Below, piece after piece: positions 45,495-54,800 of a DNA stretch of 64,000 nt. A program made the translations under genes and the position numbers. The notes beneath the pieces are model-generated. The model made no database searches. It had not been told where the DNA came from and saw only the letters and a program-made list of their open reading frames with translations. Positions within the stretch are counted from its first letter, which is position 1. Each line of letters starts with the position of its first letter. This DNA is from a bacterium (GTDB lineage: Bacteria > Bacillota > Clostridia > Lachnospirales > Lachnospiraceae), in assembly GCA_030535455.1 (NCBI GenBank), contig JAUNJY010000004.1, positions 62,001-126,000 of the forward strand, read 5' to 3'.

Positions 45495-45525
45495 GGTAAA
45501 TAGTTAATTAAGTTAACCGTTTACC
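45495..45525. promoter_or_regulatory. Probable MarR operator
   Basis: Nested inverted repeats GGTAAA/TTTACC (45495-45500 and 45520-45525) and GTTAA/TTAAC (45503-45507 and 45513-45517), overlapping the transcript start of marR. Confidence 0.55.
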
Positions 45526-45553
45526 ATTATAACTAGTTATCAGTATATGTCAA
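45526..45553 (-). promoter_or_regulatory. Promoter of the marR-exporter operon
   Basis: Minus-strand TTGACA (45548-45553), 16-bp spacer, TATAAT (45526-45531); both boxes match consensus. Confidence 0.72.
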
Positions 45554-45627
45554 TCTATTACTTTACTTTTTTAGAGATTTTATATTTATTTTATAAATTA
45601 TTTTTTCATGGAGTAATGGTCAAAATA

Positions 45628-45636
45628 TGTTATAAT
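45628..45636 (+). promoter_or_regulatory. luxS extended -10 promoter
   Basis: TGTTATAAT (45628-45636), an extended -10; no good -35. It lies 45 bp before the luxS ATG. Confidence 0.5.
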
Positions 45637-45681
45637 ACACGAAGATATTAATAGAATAAGCAGTTCGAAAGGAGATATACT

Positions 45682-46161
45682 ATGAAACCAATAGCAAGTT
45701 TTACAATAGATCATCTCAAATTATTACCAGGTGTCTATGTATCAAGAAAAGATCATGTAGGACAAGAAGTCCTTACTACTTTTGATTTAAGAATGACTCG
45801 ACCAAATCATGAACCAGTAATGAATACGGCAGAAATGCATGCAATCGAACATCTTGCTGCAACCTTCTTAAGAAACCATGATCAGTACAAAGATCAAATC
45901 GTATATTTTGGTCCAATGGGATGCAGAACAGGCTTTTATCTTATCTTAGCCGGAGATTTCGAATCTAAACAAATCGTTCCTCTGATGATTGAGTTATTTG
46001 AATTTATCCGTGACTTCAAAGATGAAGTTCCTGGTGCTACAAAAGAAGGCTGTGGAAATTGCTTGGATATGAACCTTCCTATGGCCAACTATTTAGCTAA
46101 TAAATACCTTAATGAAGTGCTCTACAATATTACGGACGAACGTCTTATTTATCCTGAATAA
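45682..46161 (+). CDS. luxS: S-ribosylhomocysteine lyase (AI-2 synthase)
   Basis: A 159-aa metalloenzyme of normal length. It cleaves S-ribosylhomocysteine to homocysteine and the autoinducer-2 precursor DPD. Metal ligands are His53 and His57 in MHAIEH (with Glu56 catalytic) and the Cys in EGCGNCLDM. AAAGGAG precedes the ATG. It stands alone; no pfs or metabolic partner lies next to it. A family 1 repeat follows the stop directly. Confidence 0.97.
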   Translation: MKPIASFTIDHLKLLPGVYVSRKDHVGQEVLTTFDLRMTRPNHEPVMNTAEMHAIEHLAATFLRNHDQYKDQIVYFGPMGCRTGFYLILAGDFESKQIVPLMIELFEFIRDFKDEVPGATKEGCGNCLDMNLPMANYLANKYLNEVLYNITDERLIYPE

Positions 46162-46273
46162 TGTCTACAAGCTTTGGATGAAATCAGGACTTCATCCCAG
46201 TGCCATGGGAAATGATTAGTGCGTAAAGCCTGGCGTTGGAGTGAACAAAAGATTTCATTTGTGTACAGTCTGA
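46162..46273 (+). repeat. Family 1 structured repeat, intermediate copy (C)
   Basis: 112 bp starting directly after the luxS stop. It shares AAGCTTTGGATGAAATCAGG, TTCATCCCAGTGCC and GGAAATGATTAGTGC with copy A, lacks A's middle, and ends TGTGTACAGTCTG next to a terminator. Unlike copies A and B there is no upstream hairpin copy. Confidence 0.68.
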
Positions 46274-46302
46274 AACACCCTACATATAGGGTGTTTTTTT
46301 TA
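46274..46302 (+). terminator. luxS terminator
   Basis: Arms AACACCCTA (46274-46282) and TAGGGTGTT (46287-46295) followed by a run of Ts. Confidence 0.88.
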
Positions 46303-46339
46303 TATTAAAAATATTTTCTTATTATTATAAATAATTTAC

Positions 46340-46368
46340 TTGTAAGATAAAGGAATTTAATCTATAAT
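46340..46368 (+). promoter_or_regulatory. Promoter of the agr-like locus
   Basis: TTGTAA (46340-46345), 17-bp spacer, TATAAT (46363-46368), 70 bp before the first gene. Confidence 0.6.
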
Positions 46369-46439
46369 ATATAAAAATCTATTTTTCTTCAAAATAGTAC
46401 CATTTTTTACATATAATTACATAATGAGAGGATATTATA

Positions 46440-46985
46440 ATGCTTCTTTCGATATTAATTGCATTTATCATTGCAAAATATTACAAATTACGAGTGCAAC
46501 CACTATTTCAGTGTATCTGGATTTTGCCATTTGCAGTTTGCGAAGTCATCTATATTGTATTCCAGATTGCCACCGTGAATGGCTATTATGGATTTCTTCC
46601 TTATGCGCATTATCTAAAAAGTGCCTTCCTGTATACACTTCTTCTTCCGATCGTACGATATAAGTTATATAAGCCGTCGGTTGTTGGATCTGCTATGATA
46701 CTGATTGGTACTTATATGAACCGAGTAGTTATGATGGCTAACGATGGTAAAATGCCTATCTTTCCATCCCTTACAAAGTGGACCGGCTACTTTAGTTCAA
46801 CACCTCTTGGGGTAACGGATACAATTCATTGCATGGGAAATTCAGCTACAAAGCTAAAGTTTTTAGCAGATTATATCGATATAGGATATAGCATACTTAG
46901 TCCAGGGGACGTTTTGGTTCATTCATTTACCAGTATTATTATTTATTACATATTAAAGCAGTTAAATACTGAAGCTGCTAGATAG
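46440..46985 (+). CDS. DUF5317-like membrane protein
   Basis: A 181-aa protein with about four hydrophobic segments and a C-terminal region KFLADYIDIGYSILSPGDVLVHSF. The IDIGYSILSPGDV block resembles the DUF5317 family, widespread in Clostridia and of unknown function. GAGAGG precedes the ATG. First gene of an apparent operon with agrB and agrD. Confidence 0.72.
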   Translation: MLLSILIAFIIAKYYKLRVQPLFQCIWILPFAVCEVIYIVFQIATVNGYYGFLPYAHYLKSAFLYTLLLPIVRYKLYKPSVVGSAMILIGTYMNRVVMMANDGKMPIFPSLTKWTGYFSSTPLGVTDTIHCMGNSATKLKFLADYIDIGYSILSPGDVLVHSFTSIIIYYILKQLNTEAAR

Positions 46986-46994
46986 GAGTACATA

Positions 46995-47459
46995 ATGGAT
47001 GCATTGCTTTTATTTTTAAGTAAATATGTATTTGGCTATTTTCTACAAGATGTAGTTTTTATAATGGGAATATACACCTTCGGAAAAGAAAAGCTTGATA
47101 AAAAAACTTTTCTACTGATGATTTCTGTCTTCATTCCTACCAATATTATCGTAAAAGTACTTCCAATGAGTTATGGCATCAACATTCTCATAAACATTGC
47201 TGTTGTACTTTACATAACCTACAGATTTTGTGAATTTGAACTATATTCAATTATACGTTCAACGTTAACGACTACACTATTAGTTTTATTTACGGAAATG
47301 GCCTGTGTAGGCTGTCTTCTTATGCTATTTGGAAAAAATACGGCGGATTTAATATTGCAAACACCAGTATTAAAAGCTAGTGTATATATTCCTTTTAATT
47401 GCCTGTTAGCTTTTTTTATATATCTATGCTATCGAAGAATGATTTCAAAAAACTATTAG
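46995..47459 (+). CDS. Membrane protein resembling the sensor part of AgrC, without kinase domain
   Basis: A 154-aa protein with five or six hydrophobic segments and little soluble sequence. It begins MDALLLFLSKYVFGYFLQDV and ends CYRRMISKNY. I recognise no named family. Size, topology and place just before agrB resemble the membrane sensor of AgrC-type peptide receptors with the GHKL kinase missing, but the similarity is one of layout only. AGGAG precedes the ATG; it starts 9 bp after the previous gene. Confidence 0.7.
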   Translation: MDALLLFLSKYVFGYFLQDVVFIMGIYTFGKEKLDKKTFLLMISVFIPTNIIVKVLPMSYGINILINIAVVLYITYRFCEFELYSIIRSTLTTTLLVLFTEMACVGCLLMLFGKNTADLILQTPVLKASVYIPFNCLLAFFIYLCYRRMISKNY

Positions 47460-47472
47460 GAGATGATTGTTT

Positions 47473-48114
47473 ATGGAGAAGTTTTCATCCTACCTGGCAA
47501 AAAAAATAACGCTATCACTTGGATACACAAAAGAAAAAGAACAAGTTCTGAGCTATGGATTAATTGCAATGACACAGTTTTTCTCAATTCTATTAATTGT
47601 ATCCCTTGTAGGATGCATTGCAAACTTTGCCTATGAGTGTATCCTTATTTTCCTTGGTGTCGGCTTTTTACGAAAATCCACTGGAGGTGCTCACTCTGAT
47701 ACAATGCAAGGATGCATGATCATGAGTTGTACAAATATAACGTTCCTAGCATTTCTTAGTCGTTATATTTTAAAGTTTCCAACCAATACATATTATCCTT
47801 TATTTATCTACTTACTTTGCTATCTTATTTGTTTCTATATTATTTATACATATGTGCCTTTAGATTCTCCAAATAAACGAATTACTTCTAAAGCAAAAAT
47901 CGCTCGCTTAAGAAAGCAAAGCTTTTCGATGCTTGCTGTTTACTTTGTAGCAACCATATTATTTACCATATTATCTACTTACTCTATCCGTTTCCAAAGT
48001 ATAGCAAACAGTTTCTGTTTACTTACTTTATGGCAATGCTTTACCGTCACTCCCGCAGGTGCTAAATTTATCCACTTTCTTGACACTTGCCTTACAAAAA
48101 AGTTATCTAATTAG
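47473..48114 (+). CDS. agrB: AgrB-type peptide-processing endopeptidase
   Basis: A 213-aa integral membrane cysteine protease. The catalytic pair is His74 and Cys81 in RKSTGGAHSDTMQGCMIMSC, with the same spacing as in staphylococcal AgrB. It cuts the AgrD precursor at its C-terminal side and forms the thiolactone. The ATG at 47473 is preferred over the TTG two codons earlier because of spacing to AGGAG. The agrD gene follows 59 bp downstream. Confidence 0.93.
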   Translation: MEKFSSYLAKKITLSLGYTKEKEQVLSYGLIAMTQFFSILLIVSLVGCIANFAYECILIFLGVGFLRKSTGGAHSDTMQGCMIMSCTNITFLAFLSRYILKFPTNTYYPLFIYLLCYLICFYIIYTYVPLDSPNKRITSKAKIARLRKQSFSMLAVYFVATILFTILSTYSIRFQSIANSFCLLTLWQCFTVTPAGAKFIHFLDTCLTKKLSN

Positions 48115-48173
48115 TCCGAATAATCCTTACTTTTGTAAGATTATTATAAATTATTTTATGTGAGGTGATACCA

Positions 48174-48311
48174 ATGAAAAAACTTAATAAATCTAGTTTA
48201 TTAGCTGTTCTATCTTTAGTTGCTACATTTTTTGCAACTACTGCAGCAACTTCTGCTTGTTTATGGTACGTATATCAACCTGAAGAGCCAGAATGCTTAA
48301 AGGATTTATAG
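48174..48311 (+). CDS. agrD: AgrD-type cyclic lactone autoinducer precursor (45 aa)
   Basis: A 45-residue peptide read directly from the sequence. An amphipathic, Ala/Thr-rich leader (about 1-26) is followed by SACLWYV and the charged tail YQPEEPECLKDL. The Cys-to-tail arrangement and QPEEPE block are typical of clostridial AgrD. By analogy with the C. perfringens peptide containing CLWFT, the predicted signal is a five-residue thiolactone CLWYV. A GAGGTGA ribosome site precedes the ATG. It is followed by a strong hairpin. Confidence 0.88.
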   Translation: MKKLNKSSLLAVLSLVATFFATTAATSACLWYVYQPEEPECLKDL

Positions 48312-48318
48312 GTATATG

Positions 48319-48346
48319 GCTGTGTGGAGCACTGTCTCCACACAGC
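48319..48346 (+). terminator. Hairpin between agrD and the GGDEF gene
   Basis: Perfect 11-bp arms GCTGTGTGGAG (48319-48329) and CTCCACACAGC (48336-48346), then TATAATTCTTTT. The U tract is interrupted, so some transcripts probably continue. It argues against a GTG start at 48324 for the next gene. Confidence 0.65.
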
Positions 48347-48374
48347 TATAATTCTTTTAGGAGGTTTTAATACA

Positions 48375-50051
48375 TTGAAACTAAATAGCCAACTTAATAA
48401 TTATACAGACATAAAAAAAAGTAATATTCAAAACATGTTATTCCTTTTAAAAATATTTTCATTATTTTTTGCAGCAATCCCTTTCTTTCAACGGTATTCA
48501 TCTAACCAAATTGAAAACAATGTTTTTAACTCCATGCATGGTCTTACATTAAATATTGTTGCGATCACTATTATTGGTGCAGTTATGTTACTGTGGATTT
48601 CCTTAGACAAGGCTAAGAAAAACTATAGTTACATAAACAAAATTGAAATTCCACTATTATTCTTTATTTTCACCTTAGCTGTCTATAGTAATTTAACGTA
48701 TGGTAATGCATACAAATTTTTATATCTTATCATAATCATAACCTATACAATTGAAATAGGTGGTAACTACGGGCTAATTCTTGCTGCAATTTCTTCTTGC
48801 CTTATTTTAGCTCCTGGAATTATTAGTGATAATTATGCGTCATCTTTTGATGCTGATTTAGCCCTCTCCGCACTTTTCATCGTAATTGCGTGGACCCTTG
48901 GCTACTATGTTAAATTAGAACATACACATATCGATTATCTCACTCAAATTACCAATGTTGATGGGCTAACCGGAATTTATAATCATAGATACTTTCATGA
49001 ATGCTTAGAAAAATACTATACAAAAGATAAAGAACAAAATCTCCCTCTCTCACTAATTATGATCGATGTAGATTTCTTTAAGGAATATAATGATTTATTT
49101 GGCCATCGACAGGGAGATGACTTATTAAAATCCATCGTATCCGTCATTAAGGATAACATCCGGGAAGATGACCTTTTATTCCGATACGGCGGGGATGAAT
49201 TTTGCATCATACTTGATACCACACTGGAAGAAGATGCATTAAAGATTGCAGAACGACTTCGAATTGCCGTACGCGATTACCATCAAGAAGGCATGGAACA
49301 TCTGGCTAACAAACATTTATCCGTATCTGTTGGAATTGCCTCATTAAGCGATGAGATTGATAGTTCCTTATGCCTTATTGATAAAGCAGATTCAGCTCTT
49401 TATCGTGCAAAATACTTAAGAAAAAACCGTGTAGAAGCTTATGGTGCTGTTTGGCATACCTTTAAAGAAATGTCCAATCCAAATTACGAAGATATTTTAA
49501 AATATGTAAAGACATTAATCAGCGTTATTGATGCAAAAGATAAATACACCTATTCCCATACTGAACGTGTTGCCCATTATTCAGAACTGTTTGCTGACTA
49601 TATTCATCTTTCTACGGATGAAAAGACACTGCTTATCTTTAGTGCCTACCTTCATGACCTTGGAAAAATTAATATCTCCAAAGATATTCTGATTTCCGAT
49701 AAACTCTTATCACCAGAGGAATGGAATGAATTAAAAGCTCATCCTACCGAAAGTGTTACAATCATTGAAAAAATTGATGGATTTGAGGACGTAATTCCAG
49801 TTGTCAAACACCATCATGAGCGCTATGGCGGCGGCGGATATCCAGACAACCTGAAAGGTGAAGAAATCCCTGCTCTTGCGCGTATGCTATCTGTCATTGA
49901 CAGTTTTGATGCCATGACGCATAAACGTCCATATCAGAAGACCAAGACAGCCGAAGAAGGACTAAATGAACTAATACGTTGCAAAGGAACACAATTTGAT
50001 CCTCACTACGTAGATCTATTTGTGGAAATGATGCAGAATGTAGACGAATAA
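48375..50051 (+). CDS. Membrane GGDEF / HD-GYP protein (c-di-GMP synthesis and breakdown domains)
   Basis: A 558-aa protein. Start set to TTG at 48375 because AGGAGG lies 10 nt upstream and an earlier GTG falls within a hairpin. About six membrane segments (residues 20-180), then a GGDEF domain with intact YGGDEFC and fold start DVDFFKEYND, then an HD-GYP domain with YLHDLGKIN and HHERYGGGGYP. Both catalytic motifs are complete, so it may make or degrade c-di-GMP depending on signal. It lies immediately after agrD, in place of a usual AgrC/AgrA pair. Confidence 0.9.
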   Translation: MKLNSQLNNYTDIKKSNIQNMLFLLKIFSLFFAAIPFFQRYSSNQIENNVFNSMHGLTLNIVAITIIGAVMLLWISLDKAKKNYSYINKIEIPLLFFIFTLAVYSNLTYGNAYKFLYLIIIITYTIEIGGNYGLILAAISSCLILAPGIISDNYASSFDADLALSALFIVIAWTLGYYVKLEHTHIDYLTQITNVDGLTGIYNHRYFHECLEKYYTKDKEQNLPLSLIMIDVDFFKEYNDLFGHRQGDDLLKSIVSVIKDNIREDDLLFRYGGDEFCIILDTTLEEDALKIAERLRIAVRDYHQEGMEHLANKHLSVSVGIASLSDEIDSSLCLIDKADSALYRAKYLRKNRVEAYGAVWHTFKEMSNPNYEDILKYVKTLISVIDAKDKYTYSHTERVAHYSELFADYIHLSTDEKTLLIFSAYLHDLGKINISKDILISDKLLSPEEWNELKAHPTESVTIIEKIDGFEDVIPVVKHHHERYGGGGYPDNLKGEEIPALARMLSVIDSFDAMTHKRPYQKTKTAEEGLNELIRCKGTQFDPHYVDLFVEMMQNVDE

Positions 50052-50054
50052 TCT

Positions 50055-50090
50055 AAAAGAAGTGGCCTGCTAATGCAAGCCACTTCTTTT
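50055..50090. terminator. Shared terminator of convergent genes
   Basis: 12-bp perfect arms AAAAGAAGTGGC (50055-50066) and 50079-50090, T run to the right; it overlaps the stop of the minus-strand 92-aa gene. Confidence 0.8.
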
Positions 50091-50367
50091 ATTTTTTCAT
50101 GGAATTAATAAAATTCATCATCATCTGTGCCTGAGCCTGTTCTTTCGGATTCATATTGGCAGTCATAAGGGTAATGAGTGTCTTTGTTTCCTCTCGATTA
50201 AACGATAAGCCCTGGCTCTGTAATGTATTATTTGCTCCCATAAGTGCAGTAAAGCATTGTGACATAGGTTTTCCTTCTGTCTCCTTCATCAGCTTCTTAA
50301 TTACCTGCACTTTTCTTCCGTCCATCTTTTTTACAATGGGATCCTCTAACCAACTGCTTTGTAACAT
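50089..50367 (-). CDS. Hypothetical helical protein (92 aa)
   Basis: A 92-residue cytoplasmic protein, Met- and Gln-rich towards the C-terminus (EQAQAQMMMNFINSMKK). No family recognised. It follows the 266-aa low-complexity protein by 21 bp. Its NREETKTLITLMTANMNPKE stretch echoes a part of that neighbour, so the two may be distantly related or work together. Confidence 0.7.
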   Translation of the reverse strand: MLQSSWLEDPIVKKMDGRKVQVIKKLMKETEGKPMSQCFTALMGANNTLQSQGLSFNREETKTLITLMTANMNPKEQAQAQMMMNFINSMKK

Positions 50368-50388
50368 GGATAGCTCCTTTCTTTACGA

Positions 50389-51189
50389 CTACTCTGAATC
50401 ATCCTGCATGTCATTTTCTGATACATCCTGAGTCTTCATTACATTATCATCCTCTTTTAAATCCTGAGACTTAATATTTTGTCCACTCATACTTCCCATA
50501 TCAGAAGGCATGCTGTTCATCATCATATTAAACATTTCAAATGTCTTTCTTTGGTCTGGTGTCAGCTGAGACATTAAGAAATTCATAAAGTTTGGCTGCT
50601 GTCCATTTCCACCCATCTGGCCTGTTCCCCCGCCAGATGACTTATTTTGATCGGATGCTGCCTGGGAGTTCACACCTGCTGCCTGCTTACGAGCTGTATT
50701 CTGGCTTCCCCCTCCACTGGCATTCGTAGCACCTGAATTATTTTGATTCCGATTTCTTTGAGTATTATTCATTGGACCAAATGGATTTCTCCTATTGTTA
50801 CTGTTTCTGTTATTTCCGTAGCTATTTGACTGATTATTTCCAAAAGACTGTGCCTGCAATATATTATCACTGTAAGTCTGATATGCACTATATATTCTTC
50901 TAGCCTTCATAAAATTCAGCATCATATCAGCAATTTCAGTCTCGCCTTCATTTAGGACACTTTTTATGCTTACTAACAATTCCTCGGGATCGGCTTTCCA
51001 ATTTTGTAAATCCATTGTTGAAAGCTCATCACCGCTTCCCTGCCCACTGATGGTATCTATTAGGTCATTCGCCTTCAATAGGACATTCATCTCTGACTGA
51101 GCCCTTGGATGTACATGTGGCATAGCTGCTTTTAATATATCAAGAGTATGTTGGTCAAATAAATTATTTCTTCTCATCAATTCACCCAT
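50389..51189 (-). CDS. Hypothetical protein with Asn/Gln/Gly-rich central region (266 aa)
   Basis: Folded N-terminal part (about 1-110, mostly helical), then an Asn/Ser/Gly/Gln-rich low-complexity region (about 115-195) of prion-like composition, then a short helix (NFMNFLMSQLTPDQRKTFEMF) and an acidic tail. No signal peptide or membrane helix. I do not recognise it. The low-complexity part could drive self-association. It is in a run of minus-strand genes with the hybrid kinase. Confidence 0.72.
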   Translation of the reverse strand: MGELMRRNNLFDQHTLDILKAAMPHVHPRAQSEMNVLLKANDLIDTISGQGSGDELSTMDLQNWKADPEELLVSIKSVLNEGETEIADMMLNFMKARRIYSAYQTYSDNILQAQSFGNNQSNSYGNNRNSNNRRNPFGPMNNTQRNRNQNNSGATNASGGGSQNTARKQAAGVNSQAASDQNKSSGGGTGQMGGNGQQPNFMNFLMSQLTPDQRKTFEMFNMMMNSMPSDMGSMSGQNIKSQDLKEDDNVMKTQDVSENDMQDDSE

Positions 51190-51235
51190 CGTCTTTTTTA
51201 TACATTTATATTCGATGGATAGTAAATTATTCTAT

Positions 51236-51466
51236 TTACTCATCAAAATCCACAGATACATAATATCCTTTTTCCGTCTGCTTGATATCGCTTACGACTC
51301 CCTTTGTACTCTTAAGGCGTTCGCGAAATTTATAATTTGCAGACATTGCCACTGCTGGCTCTACTACATAGTAATAGGAGCTTGGAAGCTTGCCTTCTCG
51401 AATTTCTACTTCATCGCCAATTTTGACTAATCCATGTCGTTCCATTTTAAATTCTATTGTTCTCAT
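51236..51466 (-). CDS. Hypothetical small protein (76 aa)
   Basis: A 76-residue soluble beta-rich protein; the pattern [20 protein letters not shown] then [20 protein letters not shown] suggests a small beta-barrel. AAGGAA precedes the ATG. It lies 23 bp after the response regulator. Unknown family. Confidence 0.65.
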   Translation of the reverse strand: MRTIEFKMERHGLVKIGDEVEIREGKLPSSYYYVVEPAVAMSANYKFRERLKSTKGVVSDIKQTEKGYYVSVDFDE

Positions 51467-51489
51467 TGCTTATTCCTTCTTTTCTATTC

Positions 51490-51864
51490 TCATTTCATTT
51501 TTACCGACTCAATTGCCTTATCAATTCTTTCATTCATCACACTATAATCAAATGGCTTTACAATAAAATCAAAGGCACCTGCCTGAAGACACTTGGCTTT
51601 TGTCTCCTTATCATCATCCGCAGTTAAAATGATAATCGGTACATCTTTGCCATTTTGAAACTCCCTGATGTGCTGCATGGTAGTTAAGCCATCCATTTCC
51701 GGCATTAATAAATCCAATAATATCACATCCGGCTTCTTTTTCTCTATATAATGTAATGCCATTTTCCCAGAAAGTACAGGCACTATTGTATAATTTTTAG
51801 ATAGCAGCTGCTTGATCAGCAACAAATTCGTCTTGTTATCGTCCACCACTAAAATATTATGCAT
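51490..51864 (-). CDS. Single-domain response regulator
   Basis: A 124-aa stand-alone receiver. Acidic pair in LVVDDNKTN, phospho-acceptor Asp in VILLDLLMPEMDG, and conserved Thr and Lys in ILTADDD and VKPFD. No output domain. It lies 4 bp after the hybrid kinase, so it is probably its phosphorelay partner. Confidence 0.92.
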   Translation of the reverse strand: MHNILVVDDNKTNLLLIKQLLSKNYTIVPVLSGKMALHYIEKKKPDVILLDLLMPEMDGLTTMQHIREFQNGKDVPIIILTADDDKETKAKCLQAGAFDFIVKPFDYSVMNERIDKAIESVKMK

Positions 51865-51868
51865 CTAT

Positions 51869-54800
51869 TCACTCCCTATCCTCTAAATACTGATCTATAC
51901 TTTGGATAAACTCCTCGTATTCAAACTGGCTGTATATCGTCTCTAGCCTATTTAACAGATTTTGTTCTTCCTGCGCGTAGGTATATTTATTCAACCGTTC
52001 TAACTGTTCCTCTAATTCAACAAAGTCCATGTCATCACAAAGCGTTCTTAATAGAAGTAAAGTTTCCTTAGTTAGCCGTCCTGTCTGGCTTCCCTTTGTC
52101 TTTAGACTACTTTTATTCTTTTCTGTCAGATAAGCCTCTACTGCATCAGCAATCCTTTCCATCTCTTCAATATACTCATTGAAATTATGCCTTACCCAAT
52201 TATAATCCTTTTCCTTTGAGGCCTTCTCCAGTAATTCTGAATATTTCCCCAAGGTGTTGGCTCCCACATTATAACTGGCACTTTTCAGTCCATGCACGCA
52301 AATAATAAAGTTATCTACATCTTTCTCTTCATATAAAGAAATCAGTTCGATCTTAGCGTTTTTAATATCTTGTAAATAGGTTTGAAGCACATTCAAATAT
52401 AATACAACATCACCACCAAATTTTTCAATGATCTTCTTCATCTGAATGCCTTCAATCACATCCTCTGTAATTTTATAGGCTGCCACTTGTTCATTATCAT
52501 CCTGCTCTATCAGTGTCTCCTTATAATCTTCTGGTGCATTTGGCAACACTAGCTCACGTAAGACACGGTTTAATTCCTTGTACTCAATTGGCTTAGCAAG
52601 GAAGTCATCAAACCCTTGTGACATAAAGGTCTCTCTTGCGCCACTCATTGCATTGGCTGTCAATGCTACGATCGGTACACTTCGATAATACTCTCCTACC
52701 ATGCCACGGATTTTCTTTGTGGTATCTACACCATCCATCTCTGGCATCATATGGTCCATAAAGATCAAATCATACTTATGCTTTTGAACAAGAACCAAGG
52801 CTTCATATCCACTGATGGCAGTATCAATCTGCATTCGATAGGAGCTCATCAATCCTTTTGCAACATATAGGTTTGTCTCATTATCATCCACTACAAGGAT
52901 TCTTGCAAATGGAAGCGGATTAATCTGTCCTACCTCATAAGGCTGTTTTCCATAAGAATACACGACCTTTTCATTATTTAAAATATTTACAATCTGGAAA
53001 CAAAACAGAGACAGGCTTACATGACGCTGATTTAATGCCATGCTTCCCATTTCGTCGCCCTGAGTAAGTACAACTACTACCTTTGTCTCATCAATCAGCG
53101 GTATTAGCTTATTTTTAACCTGCTCATAGTAATCATATCGAATAATAAAGTGAGAGTATTGCTTGATTCTCTTAACTTGTTCAAAATTAGTGCATAAGAA
53201 ATAGTTTAATCCCATCTCATCGAATGTAGTAGTAAAATAATTAATCATAATTGGATCAGACTCATACAGTATGATCTGTATTTTATCCTTATCCTCTATA
53301 CTGGCAACGGTCTCAACCTGTTTCACCTTTTGTTTCAATGCAATCGTAAACACTGTGCCTTGCCCATATTCAGATTCAACTTCAATGCTTCCCCTCATCA
53401 GCTCACAAAGGTTTTTACTGATTGCAAGACCTAGCCCTGTACCCGTAATCTTTCGGTTTCTTCTCGTATCCACTTGATTGAAGATACCAAACAGGCTTGG
53501 TATGTCTTCTTTCTTAATGCCAATCCCGCTATCTTCCACTTCTATGATAAGTGTCAGTTCTTCCGGCTTTTCATACTTTCCTGAAATGCTTACCTGAATA
53601 TATCCCTTATGGGTAAACTTTATGGCATTTCCAATAATATTGATTAAAATCTGCTTAATTCGCAAATCATCACCTATCAAATGAGCAGGTAACCTAGTAT
53701 CTACCTTCACTAGGAAATAGATGCCCTTGTCATTTAAGCGGACTGACATCATATTCACCACATCCACAATTAGGGATGCTAACATATATTCACTTTCTAT
53801 AATTTCAAACTTACCCGATTCAATCTTTGAAATATCCAAAATATCATTAATGATATAGAGCAGTCCTGAGCCTGCATTACGAATCAGAAGTACTTCCTGC
53901 TTTACTTCAGCCTCAAGCTTTTTATTTAGTAGCAATTCGCTCATTCCAATAATCGTATTCATCGGTGTACGAATTTCATGACTCATGTTTGCTAAAAATG
54001 CACTTTTTGCCTTATTTGCACGAACTGCTTCCTCACGACTTTCATCCAATTCCTCAATCAGATTGATCTTATCTGTCATATCTGTTATGACCACGATTTT
54101 CCCCAGATATTCATCATAACGGTCTTTTATCTCATTCACGCTTAGATCACACTTTGCCTTATTGAACAGGCAATTTGCAAATACTGCTTTCTTTCCATCA
54201 CTGTCCACCCGTTCCTGCTCCATAGAAAAGAAATCGGATAAATACCTCCCTATGATCTGATCTGTAGGTAATCGAAAGAACATGCTTGAAGAGGTATTGG
54301 CAATCTGTATCTTTTCCTCTTCATCTAGAATTAAAATCGGAGTATCCACAAGAGAATAAATATACTCACTTACATTGGATAGGGTCATACGTGACATGTT
54401 ATAGCGAATGGACACGATATAGACGAATACTACGGATATGAACTGTGCAATTGCGCTGCTTGGAAAACTAGATATTCCCCACAATGGAAGTACGGTATCA
54501 AAGAGCATTCCAAACATAAAGAAGAGCAGACAAGTTATAATCGCCTTTGCCATCTTTCTTTTTCTTTTCTTATTCATATTATGTAGTCCATACACAAGCA
54601 TACATCCTACAATTATTACAATGGACCACACATAGTAGTTAAATATGCTTCGTCCTAAAAATGGCTCAAAGGTATAGTAATAGCCATATGGCGTATCTAA
54701 AAACACAATTCTATCCCGATCAATGATCAGAGGATAGATTAACAAACTTGCTATTGTTACGTACACATAGATTATTTTTTGAATTTTCTCGTTAATCTCC

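Noticed and set aside
48324-48374. GTG start giving a 575-aa GGDEF/HD-GYP protein
   Set aside because: This start lies inside a perfect hairpin and has no ribosome site; TTG at 48375 follows AGGAGG.
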